DNA from: DASRJG01 sp964647625
GTDB lineage: Bacteria > Acidobacteriota > Polarisedimenticolia > Polarisedimenticolales > DASRJG01
Assembly: GCA_964647625.1 (NCBI GenBank)
Contig: CAZYHZ010000005.1
Location: 47,003-111,002, forward strand
Reading direction: 5' to 3'
Length of the DNA stretch: 64,000 bases
Part shown: positions 54,425-62,808 of the stretch, piece by piece
Position numbering within the stretch: the first letter of the stretch is position 1
How the letters are laid out: the number at the start of each line of letters is the position of its first letter
The notes under the pieces: generated by a model
Seen by the model: the letters and a program-made list of their open reading frames with translations, nothing else
Database searches by the model: none
What the model was told of the DNA's origin: nothing
Program-made: the position numbers and the translations under genes

Positions 54425-54695
54425 GCGTGCCGCGGGCGGTCGCGTCGCCACATTCGAAAGGGAATTCCTCGACGACCTGAAGTTCTGGATCTCTGAAGAT
54501 CGCAGCATCGCGCTGCGAGTCCTTCGACTCGTCGAGCACGCGCTTCGCGATCCGTTCAACGGAATCGGGAAGCCGGAGCCTCTTCGATTTCACTTGCAAG
54601 GCTGCTGGTCGCGCCGAATCACGCAAGAGCACCGGCTCGTGTACTTGGTCCAAAAAGACCGCGTCGCCTTTCTGATGGCGCGCTACCACTATTGA
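54408..54695 (+). CDS. yoeB: YoeB/Txe-family mRNA interferase toxin
   Basis: 95 residues from TTG 54408. Ribosome-dependent endoribonuclease. All catalytic positions known from E. coli YoeB are present, offset by 11: E57 (GKPEPL), R76 (EHRLVY), H94 and Y95 (RYHY end). The WSRRI and DDLKFW motifs are also conserved. TTG is the only good start in frame; translation is coupled to the overlapping antitoxin gene. Confidence 0.92.
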   Translation: MAHRTERAAGGRVATFEREFLDDLKFWISEDRSIALRVLRLVEHALRDPFNGIGKPEPLRFHLQGCWSRRITQEHRLVYLVQKDRVAFLMARYHY

Positions 54696-54742
54696 GGGCG
54701 GGTCACGACCTCAGCGCGGTTCCCAATCCAACGATTCGCGCA

Positions 54743-55669
54743 TCACCCTCTTCCCTTCGGCGCCTTCCCGTGCTTGAGGAACGTCCCGTTCTGGTATTCG
54801 AAGAACGCCTCGCGCAGCTCGGCCTGCGTGTTCATGACGATCGGGCCGTACCACGCGACGGGCTCGCCGAGCGGCTTACCGGAAACGAGCAGGAACCGGA
54901 TGCCGTGCTCGCCGGCCTCGACGGTGACCTCGTCCCCGCGATCGAAGAGAACGAGCGAGCGGTTCTCGACGTCCGACGGTGGAACCGTGTCGGACCACGA
55001 CACGCCTTCCGTCGGGACCGCGAGCGGGCCCGAAGCGTTGCAGAATCGTCCCGATCCGGCGAACACGTAGGCGAACGCATGCCGTGTCGTCGCGACGGGA
55101 AGCGTCTTGCGCTTGCCCGGCGGGACGGAGACGTCGAAGTAATTCGGCTCGGCCGCCACGCCGTCCACGGGCCCGGTTTTTCCCCAGAGGCTGCCGCAGA
55201 TGACGCGCGCCTTCGTGCCGTCGTCGTCTACGACCTCGGGGATGTCGCGGGTGTTGACCTCTTGATAGCGAGGATCGGTCATCTTCAGACCCGAGGGCAG
55301 GTTGGCCCAGAGCTGGAAGCCGTGCATCCGCCCCTTGTCGTCGCCCTTGGGCATCTCCTGATGGATGATCCCGCTCCCCGCCGTCATCCACTGCACGTCG
55401 CCCGGGGCGATCGCTCCGCGGTTGCCCAGCGAGTCGCCGTGCTCGACGGTTCCGGCCAGCACGTACGTGATCGTCTCGATTCCGCGATGCGGATGCCAAG
55501 GAAACCCGGCGAGGTAATTCTTCGGGTCGTCGTTGCGGAAATCGTCCAGGAGGAGGAAGGGATCGAACTCGGACGTCGCGCCGAAACCGAACGCCCGGTT
55601 CAGGTGGACGCCCGCGCCCTCGAGCGTGGGCTTGGCTTTGATCAGACGGCGGACCGGCCGGATCGACAT
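54743..55669 (-). CDS. Pirin family protein (bicupin)
   Basis: 308 residues. Metal-binding cupin motif HPHRGIETITYV and the second cluster GSGIIHQEMP, which supply the His/His/His/Glu iron site. FQLWANLP and a second cupin domain follow (FAYVFAGSGRF). Bacterial pirins include quercetin 2,3-dioxygenases and regulators of metabolic enzymes; the role here is not set. GAGGGCG precedes ATG 55669. Probably separate from the PQQ gene upstream (36 bp gap, same strand). Confidence 0.92.
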   Translation of the reverse strand: MSIRPVRRLIKAKPTLEGAGVHLNRAFGFGATSEFDPFLLLDDFRNDDPKNYLAGFPWHPHRGIETITYVLAGTVEHGDSLGNRGAIAPGDVQWMTAGSGIIHQEMPKGDDKGRMHGFQLWANLPSGLKMTDPRYQEVNTRDIPEVVDDDGTKARVICGSLWGKTGPVDGVAAEPNYFDVSVPPGKRKTLPVATTRHAFAYVFAGSGRFCNASGPLAVPTEGVSWSDTVPPSDVENRSLVLFDRGDEVTVEAGEHGIRFLLVSGKPLGEPVAWYGPIVMNTQAELREAFFEYQNGTFLKHGKAPKGRG

Positions 55670-55705
55670 GGCAAGCGCCCTCGTGTGAAGCGATTCGCGG
55701 GCAGC

Positions 55706-56878
55706 TTACTGCGATCGCACGGCGGGCGCGAGCTTCCAGATCGTGCCGGCGAGGCCGATCACGTACACCTCGCCGTCGGCGTCCTCGCCGAACGAGGCGA
55801 CCTGGGCCAGCGAGTGTTTGGAATCGAGGGCGGTCGTCCAGTCCCAGTGATCGGAGACCCCGGCGCCGGCCTTGAACTTGAAGCTGCGGAGGAACGCGGT
55901 GCAGTAATCCGAATAGAAGTACGTCCCCTCGAGCGACGGAATCGCCTTGCCGCGGTAGACGACACCTCCGGTGATCGAGCACCCCGCGTCGTGGCCGTAT
56001 TCGACGACCGGTGCGACGAACCCGGCGGAATTGCACGTGGCCGCCCGGAAGCAATGGCTTCCCTCCATGACGTTCCAGCCGAAGTCCTTCCCTGCGAGGT
56101 CGTCGAGCCGGACCACGTCGACCTCTTCCCATTTGTTCTGCCCGACGTCTGCGATGTAGAGATCGCGCGTCGCGCCGTCGATCGCGTAGCGCCATGGATT
56201 GCGCACGCCGGATGCCAGGATCTTCGGCGCTGCGCCGGCGGCGAGATCGAGGCGGAACATCTTGCCGAGGAGTGTCTTCGGGTCGTGCGCGTATCCGTGC
56301 GGATCACCGCCCGAGCCGCCGTCGCCCAGCCCCACGAGCAGCCAATCGTCGCGCGTCATGACGAGGTCGCCGCCGTTGTGGTTCGCATACGGCTGCTCGA
56401 CGTGAAGCAGCTCGCGCTCGCCGGAGATCGTCGCCGTGGAGGCCGTCGGAGACAAGACCGTCAGCTCGACGATGCGCGTGTCGCCTTTTCTGTCGGAGTA
56501 GTTCACGTAGAGGCGGCCGTTCTTCATGAACTCGTTGTCGAAGGCGAGCCCCAGGAGCCCTTGCTCGCTGCCGCGCGAGACGCGCCCCGCGACGCTCAGA
56601 TACGGTGCAGGACGGCCGCCCGGACTCAGGACGAGAATCGTTCCGCCTTTTTCGACGATGAAGAGGCGCTTGCCCGGATCGTTTCGCGCGAATGCCATAC
56701 CGAGCGGCTCGTCGAGCTTGTCGGCGACGACCTCGAGCCGGACCTTCGCTGCGGCATCCGCGGGAGCCTTCGCGACGGGAGGACCGGCCGCATCGCCCGG
56801 CCGCGCCTGCGCGCACGACGCGGCCGCGAACGCAGCCAGCAGGCAGAGAAAAGCCCGGCCGGAAAACACGAAGGGCAT
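55706..56878 (-). CDS. PQQ-dependent sugar (aldose) dehydrogenase-like lipoprotein
   Basis: 390 residues with lipobox AASC, Cys22 lipidated, so periplasmic and membrane-tethered. Six-bladed GSDH propeller: GMAFARNDPGKRLFIVEKGG, EQGLLGLAFD, NHNGGDLV (containing the catalytic His), GLGDGGSGGDP, GVRNPWRYAID, YIADVGQNKWEEVD. Close to soluble glucose dehydrogenase and YliI-type aldose sugar dehydrogenases, which oxidise sugars with PQQ. No PQQ synthesis genes are in view. The start codon lies in the arm of a 68 nt hairpin. Confidence 0.9.
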   Translation of the reverse strand: MPFVFSGRAFLCLLAAFAAASCAQARPGDAAGPPVAKAPADAAAKVRLEVVADKLDEPLGMAFARNDPGKRLFIVEKGGTILVLSPGGRPAPYLSVAGRVSRGSEQGLLGLAFDNEFMKNGRLYVNYSDRKGDTRIVELTVLSPTASTATISGERELLHVEQPYANHNGGDLVMTRDDWLLVGLGDGGSGGDPHGYAHDPKTLLGKMFRLDLAAGAAPKILASGVRNPWRYAIDGATRDLYIADVGQNKWEEVDVVRLDDLAGKDFGWNVMEGSHCFRAATCNSAGFVAPVVEYGHDAGCSITGGVVYRGKAIPSLEGTYFYSDYCTAFLRSFKFKAGAGVSDHWDWTTALDSKHSLAQVASFGEDADGEVYVIGLAGTIWKLAPAVRSQ

Positions 56879-56940
56879 ACGCCCCTATTGTCTTACAGGG
56901 CGCGTGGGTTCGCGCCGTAAGCCGATGGGGGCGTATGCCC
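56873..56940. repeat. Long imperfect hairpin covering the PQQ dehydrogenase start codon
   Basis: Outer 13 bp arms are perfect (56873-56885 with 56928-56940). Pairing then continues with minor mismatches, an inner CTTAC/GTAAG pair and a GGCGCG/CGCGCC stem with a 6 nt loop. The whole 68 nt can fold as one rod. The ATG of the dehydrogenase (56876-56878) lies within the outer arm. It could be a palindromic repetitive element or a translation-control hairpin. Confidence 0.65.
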
Positions 56941-56967
56941 TGTCGACGGACGGATCGGGCGGATTCG

Positions 56968-57453
56968 CTAGAACGGCATCGGCGACACCGGCAGCAGGTC
57001 GTGCACGCGGTGCGTCGCATCCAAGAGAGCCACGTGGCCGCCGATCGCCATGTAGCGCAGATCGGGCGGCGGAGGCGGCAGCAGCCGCACGAGGTCCGTG
57101 GGAACCGGCAGCATGTGGGATCTCAACGTGACGTCGAGCACGCCTCCGACGTGAAGGTGCGCTTCGAGCTCGGGCGCGAGACGGTCGACGGGGCGGAATC
57201 CGACCGGAAGATTTTCACGATGCTCCTCGCACCACCGGCGCGTGATCTCGTGATCGTTGTGGTCGAACTTGTAGTGCCCTTTCGCGAGGTGCTTCCCGTT
57301 GTCGTGGTGCTCGTGATGAGAAGCGTGGCTCCCATGCTCGTAGCGGTCGCCTTGGTCGCCCTGGTCGTCGTGATCTTGGTGGGATTTCGCGTACACGGCC
57401 GAGCCGGCGGCGATCATTGCCGCTGAAACGACGATCGACACGATGGTCTTCAT
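56968..57453 (-). CDS. Exported His-rich RcnB/CigR-like protein
   Basis: 161 residues from ATG 57453, with AAGGAGA 6 nt upstream. Signal peptide (IVSIVVSAAMIAAGSAVYA), then a His/Asp-rich segment (SHQDHDDQGDQGDRYEHG) likely to bind metal. The C-terminal domain (LPPPPPDLRYMAIGGHVALL) matches the PPP-x-G-x-x-Y end of RcnB/CigR proteins, linked to nickel or cobalt homeostasis and virulence regulation. Confidence 0.8.
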   Translation of the reverse strand: MKTIVSIVVSAAMIAAGSAVYAKSHQDHDDQGDQGDRYEHGSHASHHEHHDNGKHLAKGHYKFDHNDHEITRRWCEEHRENLPVGFRPVDRLAPELEAHLHVGGVLDVTLRSHMLPVPTDLVRLLPPPPPDLRYMAIGGHVALLDATHRVHDLLPVSPMPF

Positions 57454-57467
57454 GCGGTCTCCTTGGT

Positions 57468-58028
57468 TCAAGCGGCGGGCCAGAGCAGGCAAAACACCGC
57501 GCCGGTGGCGACTGCATAAATCGCGCCATCGACGAGGGCCCGGGCCGTATTGCTCCAAGGCTGACCTTTCCAGATGGAGTCGAGCACATTCGTAAATCCG
57601 TATGCCGAAAACGCAACCGTTCCCGTCACTTGCGTGACCAGCATTCCGGCGGTGCCGGGATGCAGCGTGTGTCGCGCGACGTAGGCCGCGACGAAGCTGA
57701 CGACCAGGCAGAACACGAACCACTGCGCCAGATGCTTGCCCATCGCCGGGAGGCCGTTCCGGATGACCGTGATCACCGCGACCGGACCGGATTCGAATTT
57801 GGCTCGGTACGCCGGCTCTTGCATCTGCTTCATGTCGGCGCAGTACGGGATGTGGTACAGCCCGGGCGGCAGCGAGGCCTTTCCCAGAACCTCGCGCACG
57901 GCGTCCTCGTTGGGCAGCGGCTTGTAGTCGGCCTTGTGGTACTTGAGCGCCATGTGGAGGATCGAGCTCACGACGAACACGGCGACGGCGGAGACGACCA
58001 CGGGAATCCAGAGGCTGAACAGCGGCAT
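57468..58028 (-). CDS. DUF1761-like membrane protein
   Basis: 186 residues from ATG 58028. Four membrane helices, with a conserved cytoplasmic-facing stretch (LPNEDAVREVLGKASLPPG) and a C-terminal block GTVAFSAYGFTNVLDSIWKG. Function unknown. It starts 2 bp after the stop of the DUF1579 gene, so the two are co-transcribed; the RcnB-like gene follows 14 bp later. Confidence 0.75.
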   Translation of the reverse strand: MPLFSLWIPVVVSAVAVFVVSSILHMALKYHKADYKPLPNEDAVREVLGKASLPPGLYHIPYCADMKQMQEPAYRAKFESGPVAVITVIRNGLPAMGKHLAQWFVFCLVVSFVAAYVARHTLHPGTAGMLVTQVTGTVAFSAYGFTNVLDSIWKGQPWSNTARALVDGAIYAVATGAVFCLLWPAA

Positions 58029-58030
58029 GG

Positions 58031-58675
58031 TCACGCCCTTTCGTATTCGATGATCATCACGCGGTACTTCTTCCCGTCCGGGCCCTTGGTCCACATCTCG
58101 TACGTGTGGTGCTCGCGATCGAGAATGCGCACCGTCGCATCGAACACCTTCTTCTGTCCCGACGGCTCGACGGCCTCACAGACGAACTCGATCGTTTGGT
58201 CGGTCGGCGTCCCGACGCCCGCGCTCGTCATGAGCCCGGTTCCGAATGTGTCCATCCACGTGCCGACGTAGCGCTTCTGGACGTTGTCGTAGCCGGTGTA
58301 GCCGATCCCCTCGAACGGCATCCCCATCGACGTGCCCTTGTAGTGCTGCTCGAGATAGCGGCCTCCGAGCACGAGCCGGTTGACCGACGATCCGTCGTGG
58401 GTCTGCGGGGCGTCCCCCGGATTCATCGTGAACGTGGTCTTCGCACGCCAGGTGCCGACCATCGGCATCAAGCGAGCGTGACCGGCAGACGGCGCCGCCG
58501 CCGCTTGCCACTGCGCCATCATTTCTTCCCGGCTCGGAGCTTTCGCGGGCGTTTTCTTGGCCGCCGCGGGCTTGGCGCTCGGCTTGGCGCTCGGTTTGGG
58601 GCTCGGCTTGAGCTTCGGCTTGGGTTTCGGCTTGGCGCTCGACTTTGCCTTGGCCGGTTTCTTCTTGACCGCCAT
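58031..58675 (-). CDS. DUF1579 protein with Lys/Pro/Ala-rich N-terminal tail
   Basis: 214 residues from ATG 58675, preceded by AGGAGG. The first about 48 residues are a low-complexity K/P/A/S tail built from near-repeats (AKPKPKPKLKPSPKPSAKPS), resembling histone-H1-like tails. The DUF1579 domain follows (MPMVGTWRAKTTFTM, RLVLGGRYLEQHYKG, GTWMDTFGTGLMTSAG). The domain is common in soil bacteria and uncharacterised. The tail could bind nucleic acid or polyanions, which is inference. First gene of a three-gene minus-strand unit. Confidence 0.85.
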   Translation of the reverse strand: MAVKKKPAKAKSSAKPKPKPKLKPSPKPSAKPSAKPAAAKKTPAKAPSREEMMAQWQAAAAPSAGHARLMPMVGTWRAKTTFTMNPGDAPQTHDGSSVNRLVLGGRYLEQHYKGTSMGMPFEGIGYTGYDNVQKRYVGTWMDTFGTGLMTSAGVGTPTDQTIEFVCEAVEPSGQKKVFDATVRILDREHHTYEMWTKGPDGKKYRVMIIEYERA

Positions 58676-58746
58676 CGTAGGTCCTCCTGTCGCGAGGCGA
58701 AAAAGGGCCGCGAGTATGGACCCGGCGGAGACGGCGCGGCAAGAGC

Positions 58747-59808
58747 CTAGGATCGCAGCAGCAAGCCCTCGCCGCGCTCGAGCGCGAGCAGCCGCTGTTT
58801 CCGCCAGATCCCGCCGCCGTAACCCGTCGGAGAGCCGTCCTTGCCGATGACGCGATGGCAGGGGATGACGATCGCGATCCGATTCATTCCGTTGGCGCGC
58901 CCCACCGCGCGCACGGCCTGGGGAGATCCCACCGCGGCGGCGATCGCCTGGTACGAGCGCAGCTCGCCGAACGGAATCGTCAGGAGCGCCTTCCACACCC
59001 GCTCCTGGAACGGCGTTCCGGGGGCGTGGAGCGGGACGTCGAAGGTCCGGCGGGTTCCCGCGAAGTATTCATGCAACTCGGCGCGGAGCCGATCCAGATG
59101 CGGATGCTCTCCGGGAACGAGCGTGCGTTTCAATCGACGCGCGAGCGTCCGGAGCTGAGCTTCGAGCATGCGCCGGTCGGAAAATTCGAGGAGGCAGACG
59201 CCGCGATCGTCCGCTCCGGCGATCAACGGTCCGATCGGGCTTTCGATCCAGGCCAGCAAGACCGCATCGACCGCGTCGCTTCGGCCGGGCGTCGCGCCGA
59301 ACGTGCGCGCGAAGGCCTCGCGGAATCCGCTGTGCGAAGAATAGCCGCTCTCGAACACCGCATCGTCCACGCTGCCTCCTCGGCGAATGGTCGCCAGCGC
59401 GCCCGAAAGCCGGCGCGCGCGGCAAAACGCGCTGAACGTCATCCCGTACCGCGCCTTGAACCAGCGGCGCGCGCGGCCGGGCTCGATGCCGGCCCGGCGG
59501 AGATCCGATGCCCGAAGGCGCGCGTCGGGATCGGATTCGACCCGCGCGATCAGCTCCGCCGCCCACCGAGGAGGCGCGCCCGGCGCATCGAGCGGCGTGC
59601 ACCTCTTGCACGGACGGTAGCCGGCGAAGAGAGCCTCGCCCACGGTCGCGAAGAACTCGACGTTTTGCGGGAGCGGCTTGCGGGCGGGGCAACCGGGCCG
59701 GCAGAAGATCGAGGTCGTCTTGACGGCGGTGTAGAACACACCGTCGAACGACCCGTCGCCGGCCAGAAAGGCCGCCATCATCGCGTCGTGCGTGGGCTGC
59801 GCGCTCAT
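58747..59808 (-). CDS. ada: Ada-type bifunctional DNA methyl-repair protein and regulator
   Basis: 353 residues. The N-terminal Ada zinc domain has four Cys ligands (C36, C40, C67, C70) that take methyl groups from DNA phosphotriesters. An AraC-like helix-turn-helix follows (ARRWFKARYGMTFSAFCR). The C-terminal O6-alkylguanine methyltransferase has its active Cys in VIPCHRVIG. All functional parts are present, as in E. coli Ada. TAGCCT lies 7 nt before ATG 59808 and no ribosome binding site is seen. Confidence 0.95.
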   Translation of the reverse strand: MSAQPTHDAMMAAFLAGDGSFDGVFYTAVKTTSIFCRPGCPARKPLPQNVEFFATVGEALFAGYRPCKRCTPLDAPGAPPRWAAELIARVESDPDARLRASDLRRAGIEPGRARRWFKARYGMTFSAFCRARRLSGALATIRRGGSVDDAVFESGYSSHSGFREAFARTFGATPGRSDAVDAVLLAWIESPIGPLIAGADDRGVCLLEFSDRRMLEAQLRTLARRLKRTLVPGEHPHLDRLRAELHEYFAGTRRTFDVPLHAPGTPFQERVWKALLTIPFGELRSYQAIAAAVGSPQAVRAVGRANGMNRIAIVIPCHRVIGKDGSPTGYGGGIWRKQRLLALERGEGLLLRS

Positions 59809-59815
59809 GAGACGA

Positions 59816-59821
59816 AGGCTA
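59816..59821 (-). promoter_or_regulatory. -10-like hexamer for leaderless start at 59808
   Basis: TAGCCT (minus strand) followed by 7 nt without a Shine-Dalgarno sequence, then ATG. Confidence 0.4.
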
Positions 59822-59874
59822 CGCGCGGCGCTTTCGGGCGGCCACCGAAAAAGCGGCGTCGAATTCGGCGGCGG

Positions 59875-60657
59875 TCAGATGGGCGCGTCGAGCGAGGCCG
59901 CGGCCGCGAGGACCCAGTAATCGTGGTCGAGGCCGTCCTTCTTCACGCGGACGAGGGCGAAGTTGTGATCGGACGACAGGGTGAGCACGGTGCACTGGGT
60001 GTTCTGTGCGACCTGCGTGAAATTCCCGTCGATGTAGGCCTGAGCCGACGCGGTGCTGTCGCTCTTGGCCATCGCCGTCCAGTACTGGCCCGTCGCCTTC
60101 TGGTCTTCGGAGACCGGAACGGCCTTCATGCCCGGGACCTTGAGCCACGCGCGGTCCGTCGCCACGACGTGATTGCGGTCGACGAGCCGGCGGGCGTAGT
60201 ACTCGCGGCCCTTGAGCGCGCCGTCGTCCACGGTGATCTTCGTCAGCTTCCCGACGTAGTCGCGTCCGAACGCGATGTTCTTGTCGGGGAACATCGGGTA
60301 CTTGACGTCCTGCTCGTTTTCGACCGCGGTCACCGGCTGGTTGTAGCGGGTCCTGACCAGGCGGCCTTTTTTCTCGAGCGTCAGCGCGGTCGCCTGCAGC
60401 TTGGCAAGCGCGTCGTCGATGTCCTTGAGGTGGTAGCCGAGGTCCATGCCGGGCTCGCCCTGCGTCTTGTAAAACTCGAGCGTGTGGATCTGGTTGATCA
60501 CGATCGCCGCCTCGACGTCTTTGGCGAGCCAATACTTGGCATCCGCGCCGTCGCCGGCGATCCGGCCCTTCGTTCCCGGCTGGGCCCCGGCCGAGGCGGC
60601 GCGATGTGCGAGCAGCGCCACGAGGAGAGCGGAGAGGACCAAACGCCGCAGCACCAT
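59875..60657 (-). CDS. Exported protein of unknown function
   Basis: 260 residues from ATG 60657, with GGAGATCG immediately upstream. Signal peptide (LVLSALLVALLAHRAASA). The mature part starts with a helix (AKYWLAKDVEAAIVINQIH) and has basic segments and a strand-rich end (CTVLTLSSDHNFALVRVKKD). Not recognised. It is divergent from the SprT-like gene, 68 bp apart. Confidence 0.7.
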   Translation of the reverse strand: MVLRRLVLSALLVALLAHRAASAGAQPGTKGRIAGDGADAKYWLAKDVEAAIVINQIHTLEFYKTQGEPGMDLGYHLKDIDDALAKLQATALTLEKKGRLVRTRYNQPVTAVENEQDVKYPMFPDKNIAFGRDYVGKLTKITVDDGALKGREYYARRLVDRNHVVATDRAWLKVPGMKAVPVSEDQKATGQYWTAMAKSDSTASAQAYIDGNFTQVAQNTQCTVLTLSSDHNFALVRVKKDGLDHDYWVLAAAASLDAPI

Positions 60658-60713
60658 CGATCTCCTGTCCAGGAATTCATGAATCCTAGCATGCGCGGAG
60701 AGCGATCCCGTTG

Positions 60714-60719
60714 TAGGTT
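60714..60719 (+). promoter_or_regulatory. -10-like hexamer for leaderless start at 60726
   Basis: TAGGTT is 6 nt before ATG 60726; no ribosome binding site is present. Confidence 0.4.
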
Positions 60720-60725
60720 TGGCCC

Positions 60726-61244
60726 ATGCGGGCGCTCGAAGCCAAGACCTACGAGAGATGGCTCATCGACTGGGCCGTGCTCTGGGGTGTGCCCGAGCTT
60801 CCGTTCGGGGTGCGCATCGTCTTCAGCTCGCGGTTGCAGAGCTCCCTCGGACGCTGCGCGCCGAGAGCCGGTCTCATTCGCCTGAACCCGGGGCTGCTCG
60901 AGGCCGTGCCCGAGGCGCTTCGCGAGGTGGTTTGCCACGAAGCGGCTCACGTCGCGACCTGGCTGCGATACGGCCGCCGCGCGCGCGCGCACGGAGACGA
61001 GTGGAAGGCGATGATGAGGGCCGCGGGCTACGAAGCGCGCGTGCGTTGGACCGAGGCGACCGTCCCCGAGCCGGTGCGCGCGCGCCGGCGTCCGCCGACG
61101 ATCTACATCCACACCTGTCCCGTGTGCCGATCCAACTGGATCGCGCGGCGCACCGTCGCGGCGTGGAGGTGCGCGACGTGCCGGGACGCCGGCCGCGAAG
61201 GCCGCCTCATGGTCCGGAAGCGGCTGGCCGGATCGGGCTCGTAG
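60726..61244 (+). CDS. SprT-like zinc metalloprotease-family protein
   Basis: 172 residues. HExxH zinc site at H71-E72-AA-H75 within VVCHEAAHVATW, a third likely ligand in RARAHGDEWKAMM, and a C-terminal zinc ribbon (C131, C134, C149, C152). This is the SprT/Spartan-like arrangement; the eukaryotic relative cleaves DNA-protein crosslinks. The bacterial role is not established. Confidence 0.88.
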   Translation: MRALEAKTYERWLIDWAVLWGVPELPFGVRIVFSSRLQSSLGRCAPRAGLIRLNPGLLEAVPEALREVVCHEAAHVATWLRYGRRARAHGDEWKAMMRAAGYEARVRWTEATVPEPVRARRRPPTIYIHTCPVCRSNWIARRTVAAWRCATCRDAGREGRLMVRKRLAGSGS

Positions 61245-61298
61245 GCCGGCCCCCCGGTTCTCCTGTATCCTCGACGGCGAGCCTCTCGAGAGCCGTCG

Positions 61299-62240
61299 AT
61301 GCCGGCCAACCTGACGCCCGACTATCACCGCGCGGAAGAGCGCTTCCGCCAGGCGAAGACGCCCGCGGAGAAGATCGACGCCCTCGAAGAGATGCTGCGC
61401 GTCGTCCCGAAGCACAAGGGCACCGACGGACTGCAAGGCGACCTCAAGGCGCGGCTCGCGAAGCTCCGAAAGGCTCCGGCGGGGAAGCCGGGAAAAGCGG
61501 CGGCCTCGCACATGATCCCGAAAGAAGGTGCGGGACAGATCGCGCTCGTGGGGCCGCCGAACGGCGGGAAGTCGAGCCTGGTCGAAGCGCTCACGCACGC
61601 GCGCCCCGAGATCGCGCCGTACCCGTTCACGACGCGCGACGCGACGCCCGGCATGATGCGCTTCGAGGACATCGCCTTCCAGCTCATCGATCTGCCGCCG
61701 CTCAACGACGATCACGTCGAGCCTTGGGTCTTCGACGTCATTCGCCGGGCGGACCTGCTGTGGATCGTCGTCGCGGTCGAAAACGCGGTCGACGGGCTCG
61801 AGCTGACGCGCAGGATCCTGGACGCGAAGGCGATCGACATCGCCGTCGTCAAGAATGCGCTGGTCGTGGCGACCGGGATCGATCGCGAAGGCGGGATCGA
61901 GGACGTCGAGATCGTCGACGAGCTGCTCGAGCACCGATGGCCGCTCGTGCCGGTCTCGTCGTCGAGCCGGGCGGGGCTCGACGATCTGGCCCGGCGGACA
62001 TTCGACGCGCTCGGGATCGTCCGCGTCTACACCAAGCAACCCGGAAAGCCGGCCGATCGGCATTCGCCGTTCACGCTGAAGCGGGGCGCCACGGTGTCCG
62101 AGCTCGCCACGCGCGTCCACAAGGACCTGGCGGCCGGGATGAAGCACGCTCGAATCTGGGGCCCGTCGGCGTTCGAGGGCCAGGTGGTGCACGGAGATCA
62201 CGTGCTCGCCGAGGGCGACGTCGTCGAGATTCACTCGTGA
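61299..62240 (+). CDS. TGS-domain GTPase-like protein with degenerate nucleotide motifs
   Basis: 313 residues. N-terminal helical region (EERFRQAKTPAEKIDALEEM), a G domain resembling DRG/Obg, and a C-terminal TGS domain ending VLAEGDVVEIHS. G1 is intact (GPPNGGKSS, 85-93) and switch I-like YPFTTRDATPGMM is conserved. G3 reads DLPP at 131-134 instead of DxxG. At the G4 position ATGIDR (191-196) replaces NKxD. It may have altered base specificity or only bind nucleotide. GTGA overlap couples it to the next gene. Confidence 0.85.
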   Translation: MPANLTPDYHRAEERFRQAKTPAEKIDALEEMLRVVPKHKGTDGLQGDLKARLAKLRKAPAGKPGKAAASHMIPKEGAGQIALVGPPNGGKSSLVEALTHARPEIAPYPFTTRDATPGMMRFEDIAFQLIDLPPLNDDHVEPWVFDVIRRADLLWIVVAVENAVDGLELTRRILDAKAIDIAVVKNALVVATGIDREGGIEDVEIVDELLEHRWPLVPVSSSSRAGLDDLARRTFDALGIVRVYTKQPGKPADRHSPFTLKRGATVSELATRVHKDLAAGMKHARIWGPSAFEGQVVHGDHVLAEGDVVEIHS

Positions 62241-62803
62241 AGCGCGTGGTCGGCGCCGTGGTCTGCGCCTTGGCGTTCGCCGCATTCGCCGCGGCCGCAG
62301 ACGAAACGCCGAACAAGATCTACGAATGCAAGGACGCAAACGGCAATGTCGTCTATCAAGGCGAGCCGTGCCTTGCGCCCGCCGCGAAGCCGAAGGGCGG
62401 CCCGGCCGCGCCGAAGAGCGCAGCGCGGCCGAAGCCCAGCCCCCCACCGGCTGCGGCGCACGCGGCGACTCCCGTGCGGCGGCCGTCCGTCGCCGCGTCG
62501 CGGGACGTCAAGGGCGCGACCCCGGAATCGGTGTTGCGCGCGTTCGTCGCCGCGATCCAGGCGGGCGATCGTCAAGCCGCGCTGTCCTGCCTGACCGGGC
62601 CGGCGCGCGAGCGGCTGGGTCCGGACGCCGCGGCGCTCCCGCTCGAGTCGCTTCGTGCGACCGTGGGCGCGTTCACCACGTACATCGCGGAAGGGGACCT
62701 CGGGCCCTACTGGTCGATCCGCGCGCTCCGGCCGGGTGATCGACCCAAGTGGATACTCTTCGCGCGCTCGTCGTCCGGAGAATGGAAGATCAGCGGGTTC
62801 TGA
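62237..62803 (+). CDS. Exported DUF4124-type protein
   Basis: 188 residues from GTG 62237, which overlaps the GTPase stop. Signal peptide (VVGAVVCALAFAAFAAAA). DUF4124 motif IYECKDANGNVVYQGEPC, with its two Cys probably disulfide-bonded, then a Pro/Ala-rich linker and a small domain (ESVLRAFVAAIQAGDRQAAL) of NTF2-like or helical type. Function unknown. Confidence 0.75.
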   Translation: MKRVVGAVVCALAFAAFAAAADETPNKIYECKDANGNVVYQGEPCLAPAAKPKGGPAAPKSAARPKPSPPPAAAHAATPVRRPSVAASRDVKGATPESVLRAFVAAIQAGDRQAALSCLTGPARERLGPDAAALPLESLRATVGAFTTYIAEGDLGPYWSIRALRPGDRPKWILFARSSSGEWKISGF

Positions 62804-62808
62804 GGGCT

